A program made the position numbers and the translations under genes. This document shows, one piece after another, positions 32,491 to 47,560 of a stretch of 64,000 bases of DNA (position 1 is its first letter; every line of letters starts with the position of its first letter). The notes below the pieces were generated by a model. That model searched no databases and was not told where the DNA came from. It saw only the letters and a program-made list of their open reading frames with translations. Source of the stretch: Sorex araneus (Eukaryota; Chordata; Mammalia; Eulipotyphla; Soricidae); the NCBI RefSeq assembly GCF_027595985.1, contig NC_073303.1:329839679-329903678 (forward strand), read 5' to 3'.

Positions 32491-33087
32491 AAAAAAGAAT
32501 CCCTGGCCTACTGATAGCAATTCTTGTCCTTCTGATAAGGAAGAAGACCACTATAAAATTTTTGTCTGCTTTTAGGCAACAGAGGACGGGCAAGAGAGCT
32601 TATTCTTGTGTTAGCGTCTCAATTATCTTAAAGTAATCCTTATTCTGAAGTACATATTCATATTTTTATACTTTTATAACCAGGGCAGTGCAAAAAATGA
32701 TGGAATGTGACTCAGTCAGAATAAGACATCCCAGCTTCTGCCTTGTTCTTAATCAGGGGAAAACAGTGCCAAGTCATGAGAACAGTATGCCATGCTATGG
32801 AGTGTACCACATGGAAGCCCACTAGGGCCTAATTCTCCAGTTAATGTCAATCACTCTTTCACATGACTTGCAAAATCGGCTGACATCATCTTCAAATTCA
32901 GGAGGGACACCAAGTCTGAACCATCCAGCTATATGATCCTGGAATTGCTGCTCCTGGCCCTTGGAAACTGTTGATTGGTTTAAGATGTTAAGTTTTAGGA
33001 TATCTGGTGATTTAGGAACATATACCTCATAAGGCTGTGTTTCCCAGACCTCTTTAAAAAGAGGGAGATAGCTTTATTTCAGAATTA

Positions 33088-33742
33088 TTGTTTTTGTTTC
33101 TGGGCCGCACCTGGTGGTGCCTGAGGAACCATATGGGGTTCTGGGGATTGAACCCAGGTTGGCTGTATGCAAGCTAAATACCTTACCCATTGTACTCTCT
33201 CTCTGACCCCTGTATTTCAGAATTATAAACCACGAATTTAAAAAGAATCACAAAAAGCTTCAGTCTAGTTTGTATCAGATAAAGAATCTTCTCTTTGGTT
33301 CTGTGGGATTCATCTGTTTGAAGAGTGGGCTTCTGGCCACACCTAGCAGTCAGCATGGTCAAGGACTACTTCTGACTCTGTCCTGGAGTTGCTCATATGG
33401 TCAGGGGACAAGACCGCCAGTACTAAGGGAAGAACCTGGGCTACCTGCATGCATAGCATGCAGCTCCAGCCCACTGATCTAGCTCTCAGGTCCTTCTGTG
33501 GGTTCTTCTTCTTTTATTTTAAAAAATCTATTTCATTTGGTGCCATTTTTTATCAGAAAATTCATACTTTGTTTTATTTAGATTTTTGACCCACACCGGT
33601 GGCACTTAGAGCTTACTCCTGACTTTGCTCAGAGATCACTCCTGCCAAGGCTCATGGGACCAGATGCAGTGCTGGGAATTAAACCTGGTCGGCCTCCTGC
33701 AAGGCAAGCACCCTATCTGTTGTGCTATCAGTCTAGCCACCA
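33088..33742 (-). mobile_element. Cluster of three diverged type-1 SINEs
   Basis: Minus copies at about 33088-33212, 33330-33480 and 33590-33742, each with a recognisable GCAAGGCAAG/GCATG motif. Confidence 0.6.
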
Positions 33743-34609
33743 ACACCTCATTTTAAAGTAATACCAGCACAGGTTTTTTTTTTTTTTTTTTTTTTTTATT
33801 CCAGTCTCATGGCTGGAATAACACAAGGATTAAGGTACAGCCTTGCTTGTGCCTGACAGCAGTGCAATATCAATATCATATTTTATTTCCCGGAGGACTG
33901 CCAGGACTCATTCATGAGCACACAGGAGGTATAGCCCTTCAAAGCTGCGAGGCGTGATTCAACCTGCTCCCATCCCAACCAAAAAAAATTTTTTTAAGGT
34001 TCACATAATGGCAACACCACACATTTTTGCAAAAAGAAAAAAAATAGGCATAAAAGCTGCAATGATTAAGTGGTAAAACGTAGTTAACTGCAGTAGTCCT
34101 GTGTTGGTTTGTTAAGTTCTTGCTTCCTAACTGGATTTTCCTTCAAAGTTCTAATCCTTAAATGACTCTGTTTTTCTTAATTGGTGAGAAAGTGATTAGA
34201 GTGACCACTCACAATGAGGCAACATGGGAAAGAGGAAGTGATTTTGTAAGTAAAGGGAAGATAATCAAATTTTGGTCAAATTACTTTCAAATGGTAGACA
34301 AGATGCTCCAGCAGGAGTATAATTTGTGAGCTGGGGAGGCTTGAGGCAAGGCTTTGCATTTGGTGGAGCTTTGACAGGAAGTCTGGCTTTAGAAACGGTA
34401 CCATTGGCCCCTAATATACTGAATGCAGGTAGGAGAAATTCTCTAGCACATATCTGGGGAAAGCTCACTAGGGGGTCACAAGCAATGCAGAGTAAGTATA
34501 AAACAAGGAAGGAAGAATCTAATGAAATTTCTTGGCAATAAAGTCACTCTCAGCTGCATCTGTGAACCTTGGAAGAAAGGTTAAGTTAGGATCAAGTTAG
34601 GAGCTCTTT

Positions 34610-34786
34610 TTTTTTTTCCTTGCTTTTTGGGTCACACCTGGCCATGCACAGGGGTTATTCCTGGCTCTACACTCAATAATTACTCCTGGCGGTGCTCAGG
34701 GGACCATATGGGATGCTGGGACTCGAACCCGGGTCGGGCGTGTGCAAGGCAACGCCCTACCCACTGTGCTATCGCTCCAGCCCCTG
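34610..34786 (-). mobile_element. Type-1 SINE, young
   Basis: Full-length minus copy. Flanks AGTTAGGAGCTCTTT and AGTTAGGAGTTCTTT (34595..34609 and 34787..34801) differ at one base. Confidence 0.92.
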
Positions 34787-35639
34787 AGTTAGGAGTTCTT
34801 TGTCCCATTTCTTTCCTTAACCTCAGAAACCTTCACCAGGGCTCTGTCGTTCATCAGTGGCAGCCTTCTGAAAGCATTAGTGAGGACTGAGTCACCACAG
34901 TACTTTCAAGTCACAGAGCTTGATCAAACAAGAGGCCGTGCGGAGTTGGTGGGTCCAGGTGCTCAGGCTAAAACCCGAGAGCATCATGGGAAGCCCCCAC
35001 CTCCAAGGATCCAGGGCAAGAAATGACCTTACCCGTCTGGGCTTGTTTTCTCACAGTAATCCATACGGGCTTTTGAATTTAAAATGCTGCAGTTCTCCTC
35101 TTACCTAAGGACGTCTACAAATCCATCTCAAACAAAGACTGTCAAATTAATCCTCTGAACACTCCGTTTCTCTTGTTCCTCCCTTGGTGAGTTCAACGGG
35201 GCGCCCTAATGCGCTTCTCATGTAATATTTTACGTCTCCTTCCCAAAGTTTTCTGAATAGTTTTATTTCTCCCTTCGGAAAGTTTTCACGTTCTCACTGC
35301 AAGGTCTACTTCCCTACCTACCCATGCCTGCCTCCACCGGTTCACTATAAACTTGCCCATTCCCGCGGGTCTCCCCACCTCCGTCTTTCAGGAGACTGCC
35401 CCCGCCCCCACCCCTGCCCCGCCTTTGGCACCCTTTGCCCTTGCTCCTTTCCTTGTGCAGAATTAACTAGAAAACACTGCATTCTCCCTCCTGGGGGGGG
35501 GGGGGGAATTCCAGGCCTGCCTTTGCACCACGATTATTTCGGGTACCCTTTCTTTTGTGATCGGTCCTTTCCGTCAACGCCAAAGTCTCATCTTTACAAG
35601 TCGCAGAGCAAGGCGCGGTCACTATTTGCATCGAAACCC

Positions 35640-36560
35640 TAGCAAGCAGCACGCTCTCGAGCCAGTGCTCTCCGTCGCGTCGAGCGCTTTACGGACGGCC
35701 ACCAGCACGCACCGGAGCGCCAGGTCTGCTGGGAGCCGCGGCACCTCCCACGCCCCGGGCAGGTGAAGTCATCGGGACGGGGCGGCGGCCGCGCTGCCGG
35801 GAACCCGCCGCCTCTTTCCTCAGGGTGTCCCCGGCCCCGCTGCGGAAGCCCCGGGCGCTTCCCGGCGCCTCTGCACGCCGGTCGCGCTGAGCGCCCCCTC
35901 GCCCCCCTGGGAAAGGTGCCCCTGCCCTTCGCCATCTCTGCCCGGGTCGCGGGCTGCAGGGTTCCGGGGGCGGGCGCGGGGCGGGGAGGGGAGGGGGGAC
36001 GGGTGTGGTCCCAGGGGTGTCGCGCGCGGGGCGAGCCGCACTCACCGCCGCCAGTCACCAGAACCCGGGCTGCCCTGTAGGAGACGCCGAGCGACGCCGA
36101 GGAACGCTAGACTGGGTCGCGCGCGTCGCGGCGCCCGGCACTTCCTGGAGGCGGACCGGAAGGTGCGGCAGGATCCAACTCCAGGCGCGGGCGGGAGGCG
36201 CCGCGGCTCGTCCTCGCCCGGCTGAGGCCGCGTCCTCCGAAGTTGCGGGACTGATCGGCCCCTGAGCTGCCGAGCTGCACGGCCCCCCCCCCCCCCCGCC
36301 CCGCGGCGGCTCGTCCCCCCGCGGGCGGCCCCCGGCGCACCCCCTTCCCCCCCCGCGCTGGCTCAGAGCATTCCCGAGCCCCTTCCGCGTTCCCGGCCCG
36401 CGGCGCCCGGCTGGAAGGCGGCGGGGCGGGGCGTGAGCCTGGTCGCCACGGAAGTCGCGCGCCCGGCGAAAGGGAGCGCAGCTCGCCGGGTGGGGTCTGA
36501 CTCGGGTGGAATTGGTGTCTAAACACCGCGGCCGGGGGGCTCTTAGCTGAGGGCCCAGCA
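35640..36560 (-). promoter_or_regulatory. MYL12B: CpG-island promoter of MYL12B
   Basis: A G/C- and CpG-dense block with no TATA box. It includes GC-box-like GGGGCGGGGCG sequence at about 36422-36433, a C-run at about 36283-36298 and ETS-like motifs near the inferred first exon. Overlapping open frames on both strands here are composition artefacts. Confidence 0.75.
36046..36165 (-). other. MYL12B: MYL12B non-coding exon 1 (5' end approximate)
   Basis: The donor GGCG|GTGAGTG on the minus strand ends the exon at 36046 (intron from 36045). ETS-like elements (CCGGT/GGAAG forms) lie at about 36150-36165 and I use them as the rough 5' limit. The 10.2-kb intron 1 runs from here to 25808. The transcription start is inferred. 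Confidence 0.6.
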
Positions 36561-37595
36561 CACGCCAGCCCCACGCGCCCGTGACCCACGACCGGCGTTA
36601 CCACTCCATGGCCGGCCTGACTACTGTCCTCTCCAGCCAGCTTTATTCACATGCTTTGCGTTCCTTCGGGTCCATCAAGGAACCGGCGACAGGATTCCAG
36701 TGCTGTCCTAGGTGTCCTTCTATGGCCCTAACGGTCCCTAGCCTGGGGACCTGGTCGTTAGCGCAACAGCAGCCTTTTATCGGGCACATGAGTTTTTATT
36801 TCCTCAACAAGTGGTGGCGAATGAATTTTGAATTTTAGGTTTAGGTTTTAGATACTGGGATTCAGAGTTCTAGATGGCAGGAAGCATGTGTCCAGCACTA
36901 AGAAATGACCCTGCTTGGAGCTTGGGGCTGGGATGTCCGGCTCCTGGGGGGTGTTCAAGGTAGGGGCACCCACCAGAGTCCCTGCCCTTTGAGTTATGTC
37001 GTTGATCCTATATAGGACATCCTATACATGTCCTTCAGGGGGCCAGAGAGATGAATAGGCCTATAAGGCCTTTGCCTTGCAGGAGGCCAGTCCTGGCCTG
37101 AATGTTCCCGAGCCTTGCCTCCAGAAGTCCAAATGACAACTGCGTCAAAAGTTGGGCAGTGAGTAGAAGCTGGACAAATGAGCTAAAGAAAAGGAGGGTG
37201 TTGCTCCATTTGATTGCTTTCATCAGAACTTTTGAGTTTGTTTCAACTATATCTTTTAGCATGTCAAATCTACTATTGGAGTACGTGCTTGAGCTTTTTA
37301 TTGGCAAACATCTTTACTTAAGCAAAACCTGGTTACTATGTAAAGTTATAGCATAGGTTCCAGTCTTACTTGGCCTATCATCCCTTTTACAGAAAAAATT
37401 AAAAATAGAAATCACTCAGCACCCTCTGGAAATGTACCATTTTTAAATGAACAAATAGAAAACATCCCCTAATTGAACCCAATCACTCTGCCTTGTCACT
37501 CCAGCCCCTTACTTCCCCCATCTATCCCCACCCCACACCACACTGAACCTAATGGTACTATCATACTGATGCAGACGATGCTATTACTAAGTTGT
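36561..37595. other. Upstream flank of MYL12B
   Basis: Sequence beyond the CpG island. A weak SINE-like remnant lies at about 37.04-37.13 kb. Otherwise nothing recognised. Confidence 0.5.
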
Positions 37596-37832
37596 CACTG
37601 TCATCCTGTTGTTCACTGATTTGCTCAAATGGGCACCAGTAACATTTCCATTGTGAGATTTGTTACTGTCTTTGGCAAACTGAATACGCCATGGGTGCTT
37701 GCCAGGCTTTGCTGTGCAGGTGGGATACTCTCTGTAGCTTGCTGGGCTCTTGGAGAGGGACGGAGGAATCGAACCCGGGTTGGCCACGTGCAAGGCAAAC
37801 GCCCTACCCGCTGTGCTATCACTCCAGTCCAT
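37596..37832 (-). mobile_element. Type-2 SINE, full length
   Basis: Minus copy in the MYL12A-MYL12B spacer, from TGTCACTGTCATCCTGTTG to CTATCACTCCAGTCC. Confidence 0.9.
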
Positions 37833-38056
37833 TAATAAGTTAATAACATTATATTTAGACCACTCACTATTACTAATGTAGGTTTTTTTTCAATCATTTC
37901 CAAAGTTCGGGAAATGGGGATTGTCTAAGAGAATAATTTTAGTAGAGGAGGCCACTTTTCTTTTGTAGTGAAAATATAATACTTGCACTGAAAATTTAAC
38001 ACTTCAGAAATAATCATTTCAGTTGCAACGGGAATTCAGTCAAGATTTTAACACCA

Positions 38057-38128
38057 AGCCATACGTAGTGGCAGTATCATAGCTAATGAGATTCATCCAA
38101 AGTGCAATTATAGCTTATTGAAAGATTG
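38057..38128 (+). pseudogene. U4 spliceosomal snRNA pseudogene, 3'-truncated
   Basis: The stretch around AGTGGCAGTATCATAGCTAA, followed by ATGAGATTCATCC, matches the 5' half of U4 snRNA. This part covers the U6-pairing stem II region and the 5' stem-loop. There are several substitutions, and similarity ends after about 70 nt, so the central region, 3' stem-loops and Sm site are missing. No snRNA promoter (PSE) is obvious upstream. It is most likely a dead retrocopy in the spacer between MYL12B and MYL12A. Identified from memory of U4. Confidence 0.8.
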
Positions 38129-39137
38129 TAACATCACAGCCCCCAAAAGTTTTTTATTAAACTAAAAATTCAGCAACACAAAAAAGGGAAAGAATTAAGA
38201 CAGGTGTTAAGATTCTAATGTAGAAGAGGGCAAAACCAGTCTTATAACTAGTCTTTCAACTGCTGTAAAGTGGCCATACCAGGTTTTAAAATCTAGTTCA
38301 CTTTCCAGTTGGTACAAAGGCCTGCTGCCCTCTGGCGTTCGGTAATTGTTTACTGAATGAGGTAAGAGATCTGTCCAGTGACAGCCTTCTTAATAGCATA
38401 GAACATGATTACAGTAATTGTCAATTATTCATCTTTGAGGTCATCACTATTTTCAACCAACTTTCCTCCCAAATTTTAAGAGTGTCCTTAATGTATTTGA
38501 GTTAGATTTTTAAAGCCCCATAAAACTCCCAACTAAAGAGTCTTGTGTTTCTGCAATACAAGTTATTTTTAGGACTGAAATAACTATCTCACTTTCGACA
38601 TCATATAGTTTTAGTGGCTTTGCTTGTGGCAGGTTAAAAAAATGTCCAAAGCACATACTTTACTCTTGGTAAATTGTTGTATAAACAAACACAGAATTCA
38701 ACAGGGTACACTACTGTGTTAAAAGAGAAATTATGCGTATATATGGGTATTATGTTTATACAGTAGAAAATACTGTATTGTATTTTCAACATTTTGAAAC
38801 ACAACATATAAATCTGTCCTTTCGGTAGAAGAAAAACACAACCTTTAAGGTGAAATCATTTTAAAAGTTAGGGGAAATTAAAATTAGACTCAGTGGAATA
38901 CCCTAACTCTAAAGTATGAGAACAAAGGCTTTTAGCAGATAAAGAGGGAAGACAGTTGGCAGATATAAACTTTAGGATTTAAAGCCACCAAAACTATTGT
39001 ATATAAATAAATTCTAGAATGAATTTTTTTTTAAAGATGTGACTTTTTAAAGACAGTTTTTTAAAGACAACTTTTAAGACTTTTTCTAAGATAGTTTTCA
39101 TAAATAAGTTTTAAACAAGCCAGTTTTTATCATAAAG

Positions 39138-39143
39138 TTTAAT
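39138..39143 (-). terminator. MYL12A: Candidate poly(A) signal of MYL12A
   Basis: Minus-strand ATTAAA about 310 nt after the stop codon, followed by an A-rich and then T/G-rich stretch. No canonical AATAAA lies between the stop and this point on the minus strand. The assignment needs transcript data. Confidence 0.4.
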
Positions 39144-39450
39144 TATGATTCAGAAAAAATTGAGTGAATAACCTTCTCTGAAAAAATATATTGACTCTGT
39201 GTACAGATTTTATGTGCAGTTATTTTGGGGGAGAGGAGATGGTAAGTTAAATTACCCTATTTTCTATTCTGTAAATGACAAGAAGTCCTGTTTCCAGTCT
39301 GATTATAGAGATGCATATGCCCAAAATGGCTGAGAATAAATACAATAAGAAAAGGCAAAAGCTAAGGGCATGCAATAGGCTCTAAGAGAAAAATCTCAGA
39401 AACACCCAAATTGGCAACAAGGAGCTTTTGGCTGGAAAGTTAGGTTCTTT

Positions 39451-41629
<2,179 letters not shown>

Positions 41630-43294
41630 GGTGGCGGTTAAATCCTAGGAAAGGGATTTCAAGAGAAAAGGTTAACAAGAAAACAGAATCAATCTGGTAT
41701 GTTTAAGTAAGTTAGGTATGTGTCTAAAAACTACTCATAATAGCAGCACTCAGCAAGAACTTCCCACTTAATAATAACATTACTCATAGAACCAAACTGC
41801 ATAGAGAAAATCAACTTAAAATTCTTTAAGATCCAACATTCTTAGTAGCTTTAACATTTACTAACTTTAACATTTGATAAGTCTATTCCATCAATATCTT
41901 CAAATTTCAAACTACAATCAACATTCATAGCTCAGAGCATATTGCAGATTGCATGTTCCAAGTACTGGTGTATATACAGCCTAATTTAATAAATGATAAC
42001 CAAACTGCTACCCAATAATATAACAGAAGACAAGAAAACAAAAAAACCCAACACAGGTAATGGGGAAAAAGTGCTAGATCTGTACTTCAGAGTATAGACA
42101 AATGCCAAAAATGTTGAGGAACACAAATTTATCTGGTAAGACCTATTTTTTAATAGCCCTATCATAAATTAAAGTTGTCCCTTTTCAAGTAGACAGAAAG
42201 TAGAAATAGATACAACAGGGTCCATCTCTTTATCTTTACTGCCAAATTTAATTCTTCCACTTGTAACATAACACTTATTTTAATACTCTCACTTCTGGAA
42301 CCAAAATAGTTCAAGAGACATACCTGTTGAAAAGCCAATGAAAAAGTTTTTAAAATGCTTGTTTTATACTTTTAATCTGTTCAAACCAATGTTGTGCAGT
42401 CAAGTTAAATAATTTAAAATAACCAAATCCTCTACAAAAATTAGCTTAAGGTTTTTAAGAAATTAAGTTGCAAGAGCTTTAGAAACATTTTAAGAACAGA
42501 AAATTTATTGCTAACAACTTATATTTATCTCTTAAAACGTAAACTATATTTATCTCTTTAAGTTTTAAGTTAAACATAAAGTGACTAATACATAATAAAA
42601 TGACAATTTCAACATCCAATCTTTAAGACTACAAAACTTTGTTTAAAGTAGAAAAATCTCATTACTCATCAGGTAGTAAAATTTTACCATACCATCCTTC
42701 TCACTAACGTTGGAAGTGTAGTCTGCAAAACTTCTCACAAGACTAAGACACTGTATTGAGTTATATTCTTCCAAGCAGGTCTAAAATAGGTGCTATTGAT
42801 TTCACTCTCTGACCAAGCTAACAATTTTAAAGCTTACGTTCTGAAAACAACATTTAGCCATGATGTAGCAAAACACTAAGCCCTTGCTCTATAAATAAAT
42901 CTGTGGACCGCAAAGAATGAAGTGCTACCTAGATCTCAGCACTGCAAAGTGACCTTAGAATACAATGTCTGTCACATCAGTTAAATATGGCATTTCTTAG
43001 ATTCTTTCTGGGATAAACCACATTACTCTGACTAAATTCAATTACTGATATAATCAGAAAAGCTCTACCCAGAAAATATTTTTTTTTTACGCCAAATCAG
43101 TTCTCATATTTTAGCAGGAAATTCCACAAGTGATAGTCACACATTCCATCCAATATTCCATCTTTAGTGGTACACTGGAACATGTTTTGTGAAGATATAA
43201 AACTACAGGACACAGGCGCCATGATAAACATTCCTCCCTAATTGCCTAGTTTCCTCTAATCGTCCTTTTAGAGGTTATTTATAGTTATTGGCGG

Positions 43295-43425
43295 ATGGGG
43301 CTGGTAGGGCCACATCCAGCAAATGCTCTGGGCTCAGGGTCACTCCTGGTGGTGCTCTGAGGACTATAATATGGTACTAGGGATTGAACCATAGTTGGTC
43401 ATGTGCTAGGCAATTGTCTCAAGAC
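43295..43425 (-). mobile_element. Old type-1 SINE
   Basis: GGGCCACATCCAGCAAATGC and TGGTGGTGCTCTGAGG remnants. Confidence 0.55.
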
Positions 43426-43738
43426 TCCCTAAACCATCCTTGAAAGCATGTTTTCATTCTGTAGTAGCTTTTGAGGGCAGTAAATCCCTTGTGCTGTACT
43501 TTGTCTCTATCTAGAATAGTTTTAAAAACAGTAGGATGTACATAAGGTTCCTATTCTCTCTCTTCTCTCTTCCCTCTCAACACTTGTGAGAGCTGAGCCC
43601 TGAAGAGAGGCTGATCAGTCTAGGCATGCTATGTCTTTGCAAGCTAATGTACATCTTTCAAAATAGTCTGCTCTGCTTGCCAAGACCTCCATCCCCTAAA
43701 GCTGCAGAATGTTACTTTGTTTTAAAGAAAATAATGAG

Positions 43739-43905
43739 AGGGGCTGGAGTGATAGCACAGCGGGTAGGATGTTAGCCTTGCAAGAGGCTGACCCGGGTTC
43801 GAATCCCAGCATCCCATATGGTCCCTTGAGCAGGGATAAGTCCTGAGTGCATGAGCCAGGGATGACTCCTGTGCATCGCCAGGTGTGATCCAAAAAGCAA
43901 AAAAA
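43739..43905 (+). mobile_element. Type-1 SINE
   Basis: GAGGGGCTGGAGTGATAGCA to a poly(A) tail. A small body deletion follows GGTCCCTTGAGC. Confidence 0.88.
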
Positions 43906-44184
43906 AAAAAGAAAGAATTAAGGAACAACGGGCCAAGACAACTGATCTTTTAATCTATAAAATTCTCACTACTAAATCTGGTGAAGGACTCAATAGCTTC
44001 TTTAAATTCTGAGTTTGGGGACCACTCAAAGGGTTTGAGCGGGTACACTTTACATAGAGGCCCAAGCACCATGGGAAATCCCTCACCCCCATCCCCCCAG
44101 TCACCACCAGGTGTAGCCCTCTTAGCCTGCAGGTGTGAAGGGCTAAGTGCCAAACCAGAAGATGCATACTGGTTGGAAAGTAGC

Positions 44185-44430
44185 ACTGTAGCACTGTCGT
44201 CCGTTGTTCATAGATTTGCTCGAGCGGGCACCAGTAACATCTCCATTATGAGACTTATTACTGTTTTTGGCATATCAAATATGCCACGGGTAGCTTGCCA
44301 GGCTCTGCCATGCGGGCGGGATACTCTCGGTAGCTTGCCGGCCTCTTGGAGAGGGATGGAGGAATCGAACCTGGGTCGGCCCGCCGTGCAAGGCAAAAAA
44401 GCACTACCTGCTGTGCTATCACTCTAGTTC
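44185..44430 (-). mobile_element. Type-2 SINE, full length
   Basis: Minus copy from GTAGCACTGTCGTCCG to GCTATCACTCTAGTTC. Confidence 0.9.
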
Positions 44431-44699
44431 ATGTATTTCAATCTTGATGTACTTCCTCTAACGTTCTTCCTTCCCCTTTCCCTTTGCTATTGTTGCAATG
44501 ATCTAGAACCATGGGGATAAGTAGTGAGATATCACTCACACTTGATTTCACCACACACCTGGCTGCCGTGTGCCAAGAAATCACAAATGGGTGGGGCTGC
44601 CTGGTATGTGAAGCTGAACCTAACTCAACCTCACACACTTAAGGCAGGGGCTCTACTTTGCTACAGCCTGGTTTGTTTTTAAAAAATATTGAAAGGGGG

Positions 44700-44865
44700 G
44701 AAAGGTGGAGCCACACTCAGTGGTATTTACCGCTTACTCCTGGCTTTGTACTCAGGGATCACTTCTAGCAGTGCTCAAGGGAACAAATGTGGTTCCGGGA
44801 TGTAACTGGGTTCTGCTGCAGACAAGGCAGCACCTTAGGTATACCAATTGTCCCACTGTCAAATA
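44700..44865 (-). mobile_element. Old type-1 SINE
   Basis: GGAGCCACACTCAGTGGTAT to AGACAAGGCAGCACC. Confidence 0.55.
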
Positions 44866-46699
44866 CTATTAAGAAATGTAAAATCAGTGCTCTGTCTTCA
44901 GTGAGTTTTATAGTTGGTCAAGATATCCATTAATAAAATAACTGGTTTAACTTATTAGATATTACTGTTTCATTCCAGAGATATGACTCTCAGGTTAAAA
45001 CAACGTGACAAAGAAAAAAATAACGGTGGTACATAATTATCAAATAAAGTAAGTTTAGAAAAGAACATCATATGTTTCTAAAAGATTAGAGTGGTGGTAG
45101 CAAAGGTGAAGACCTTGATAATTTTGAGCCACTTACAAGGTACAAAATTTCCTTAGCCTTAATTCTACCAAAATCAATTGTGTCATTTTGAGCAAGTTAT
45201 TATCTGGCCTTTATTTGTTCAATGGAATTAGATTCGGATTTAGGAGTCTGTCTTGCACCAGAAACCTGGAACTTTTCAGTGATAGGGAGTTTAGCTTCAC
45301 GGTTGTGAATTGTGGCTTCTTTATTATCTTCTTACCAAACTTTAGAGGAACTCAATACTGATGACAAACAAGAAAGCCAAATCAGGCACAGTGTCCAGAT
45401 CCCCCAAAGCAGATGACTTATGATACTGTTACTGTCCCTTTGCTATATATATAGTTCTAGCTCACTTTTCATTTTGCTCAAATTGAGATTGTACTCTCTT
45501 CCCCTAATAAACTTTTACTAAACGCACACTTCTAATATAAGTTTAGAAAATTAGGGTAAAGTTCCAGATTCCTATGTAAACCGTGTAAGCATCTGAAATT
45601 TCTACTGGTTCTGAATTAAAATCTAGAGTCTACTCTGGAAGCATTCTAAGATCTCTCGTGTACAGGTATGTATCTATTAAACTTGAAGCAGACCTGCTGA
45701 ATAGGATTCTGTGAAATATGTAATATTTTAGATAAGATAATGAAACCCTCTGGTGATAAAGAGTTTAAATTTACAGATTGATACTCTTATTTTAGATGAG
45801 ATAGAATATTTTTTTTTGGTTGACTTAACCAGAAAGAGAATCATTATGCAAAAGGAAAGGTAAAAGACTAAATTACAACAAAGAACTGGTAAATTGAAAT
45901 ACTCAAAAACTTTCCCCGAAGAGTAACCTGAAGATATTTAAAATCTAGATATTTTAATTACAAAATGGGATTTATCTACACTAACATTCCCTTAGATTTC
46001 TCTAGTTTGAATCCAACACTTGTAGTTATGATATAATTGACAGCCTTTTTAATAGAACATTCAAATTGATAATATTTTGGTTAAGATATATTCTCTTTCA
46101 CTGTTTCTCCAAGCAAACAGTGTTTAGTGGGCTTTCCAAATTCCTTCCCAAGGTAGTTTCATCTAACCAGTATTTCTTTCTTCCCTAAGTATATGTAAAT
46201 TGGAGTTAACCACAGGCTTTTTAAAAAATACATGTTTAGGTTGGCACGTTCTAACTACACCAAGCTTTCAGCTTCTGCGCAAACTTCCGGTGGCAGGCAG
46301 TCTCGGTGCTCTTTGACTGCCACACCCAAAAAGTTCTTGGCATCCGACAAAGGCGACAGTTCCCGAGGCTCGCTTACCAGCAAAGCCTCACTTACGGAGT
46401 TAGAAAGCTTTCCGGGCGAAGGATTATCTAACATTTTCCACAAGATTAAACACACAGAAAAGAAAACCGTCACTCTATTAAAGAAGCAATCATGCTGGGC
46501 GCCCTCGAATCTACAAACAGCGTCCCGGTCAAACTGCACCGGAATGTACCCGAGTGTTGCAAGGGCCTTTGCACACCCCTGCCCAGCCCACTAAGAGACC
46601 TGGGCAGTCGGCCGGGGCCCAAGCGGAGCCCGCCGCAACTGCTCTCCAGCCCAGGCCCTACGCCCTCCGTCCACGTCAGTCCTCTCTCCCCCCGCTCTA

Positions 46700-47560
46700 A
46701 TTTCAGAAGTGACTGAGGAAGTTGCTCATCTGAGCCGGCTGTTCCCGCGGCGCAGGCACACAGCTGCTGCAACAGCTGCGGGCGGGTGGGCGCGGAGGGC
46801 AGCCCACCAGCTGACGCGCCAACTAAACTTAGGCGGGGAGTCAGCGCCGCCGGCTCGGGTTTCGCGGACGCGGCTGTCGCCCGGCCTCCGGCGCCCGGGC
46901 GCCCCGTTTCCGACGGCGGGCTCCGACCCGGGGAGGCGGCTGGGCCTCCCGCCCGCTCTCCCGGGCCCGCGGATGCCCGAGCCCGAGCAGCACTCACCGG
47001 CACAGTCGCGAGAAGCCGAGCCCCTGAGAGTCGTCCTGGGAGCCGCCCGAGCCGCTGCCGTCCGCCCTGGACACAGCACTTCCGGCCTCCCGGGGCCCAG
47101 CGGAAGGAAGCGGCGGCGGCCCGTTCCCCGCCGCGCGCGGGCCCCGCCTCCGGGCGGCCACGGGGGAGGCGGCGGCGCGGCCGTGGCCGAGGGGCGCCAG
47201 GTGGGCCGCGTGCGCAGGGGCGCAGCCGGACAGGGGAACACTGGGGCGCAGGGGAGTGTTGCGCGGGCCTCTGCGCCCCAGGACCGCGGCCCGTGCTCTC
47301 CGCACCCCACCCCCCGAGCCGCGCGCCCCCCTCTCCGGCCGGCAGATGGTTGGGCCCGCCCGGGGTACGGGCCCGACGTGCCGGGGCGCGGGCAGGGCGG
47401 CGCCGGCTCGCTCAAACGCCTTGTAAGGGAATCGCGGCGACGGCCGCGCCCCGCCCCCTGCCCCGGCGCCGGCGCCGACGCCTCCCGCGAGCTCGGGCTG
47501 GGCGTGGCAGCTCTGGGGAGGGCCGCGGGCCGCGGTGCCCACCTTTTGCTGGCTGTGTAC
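46700..47560 (-). promoter_or_regulatory. MYL12A: CpG-island promoter of MYL12A
   Basis: A dense CpG- and G/C-rich block with many CGG/GCC runs starts abruptly near 46.5-46.7 kb and fades after 47.56 kb. No TATA box is obvious. An ETS motif (47078..47085) sits next to the inferred first exon. Several long open frames here on both strands come from the base composition and have no protein signature. Confidence 0.75.
46998..47085 (-). other. MYL12A: MYL12A non-coding exon 1 (5' end approximate)
   Basis: A strong donor GCCG|GTGAGTG on the minus strand places the exon end at 46998 and the start of a 5.35-kb intron 1 at 46997. It lies inside a CpG island. The transcription start is not visible. 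I set the far limit at an ETS-type motif CCGGAAGT (47078..47085), typical of TATA-less starts. Exon position is inferred from gene structure in other mammals plus the donor. Confidence 0.6.

Larger units (their letters stand above)
41645..46997 (-). other. MYL12A: MYL12A intron 1
   Basis: 5.35 kb between the CpG-island exon and the first coding exon. The part 41.65-43.29 kb holds A/T-rich sequence with no repeat or gene I can name. 43.29-44.87 kb holds four SINEs. 44.87-46.2 kb is again unassigned. 46.23-46.6 kb leads into the CpG island and has short open frames on both strands without recognisable domains. Confidence 0.7.

Noticed and set aside
35639-36604. Open frames of 70-168 codons in the MYL12B CpG island
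   Set aside because: The same composition artefact around a promoter.
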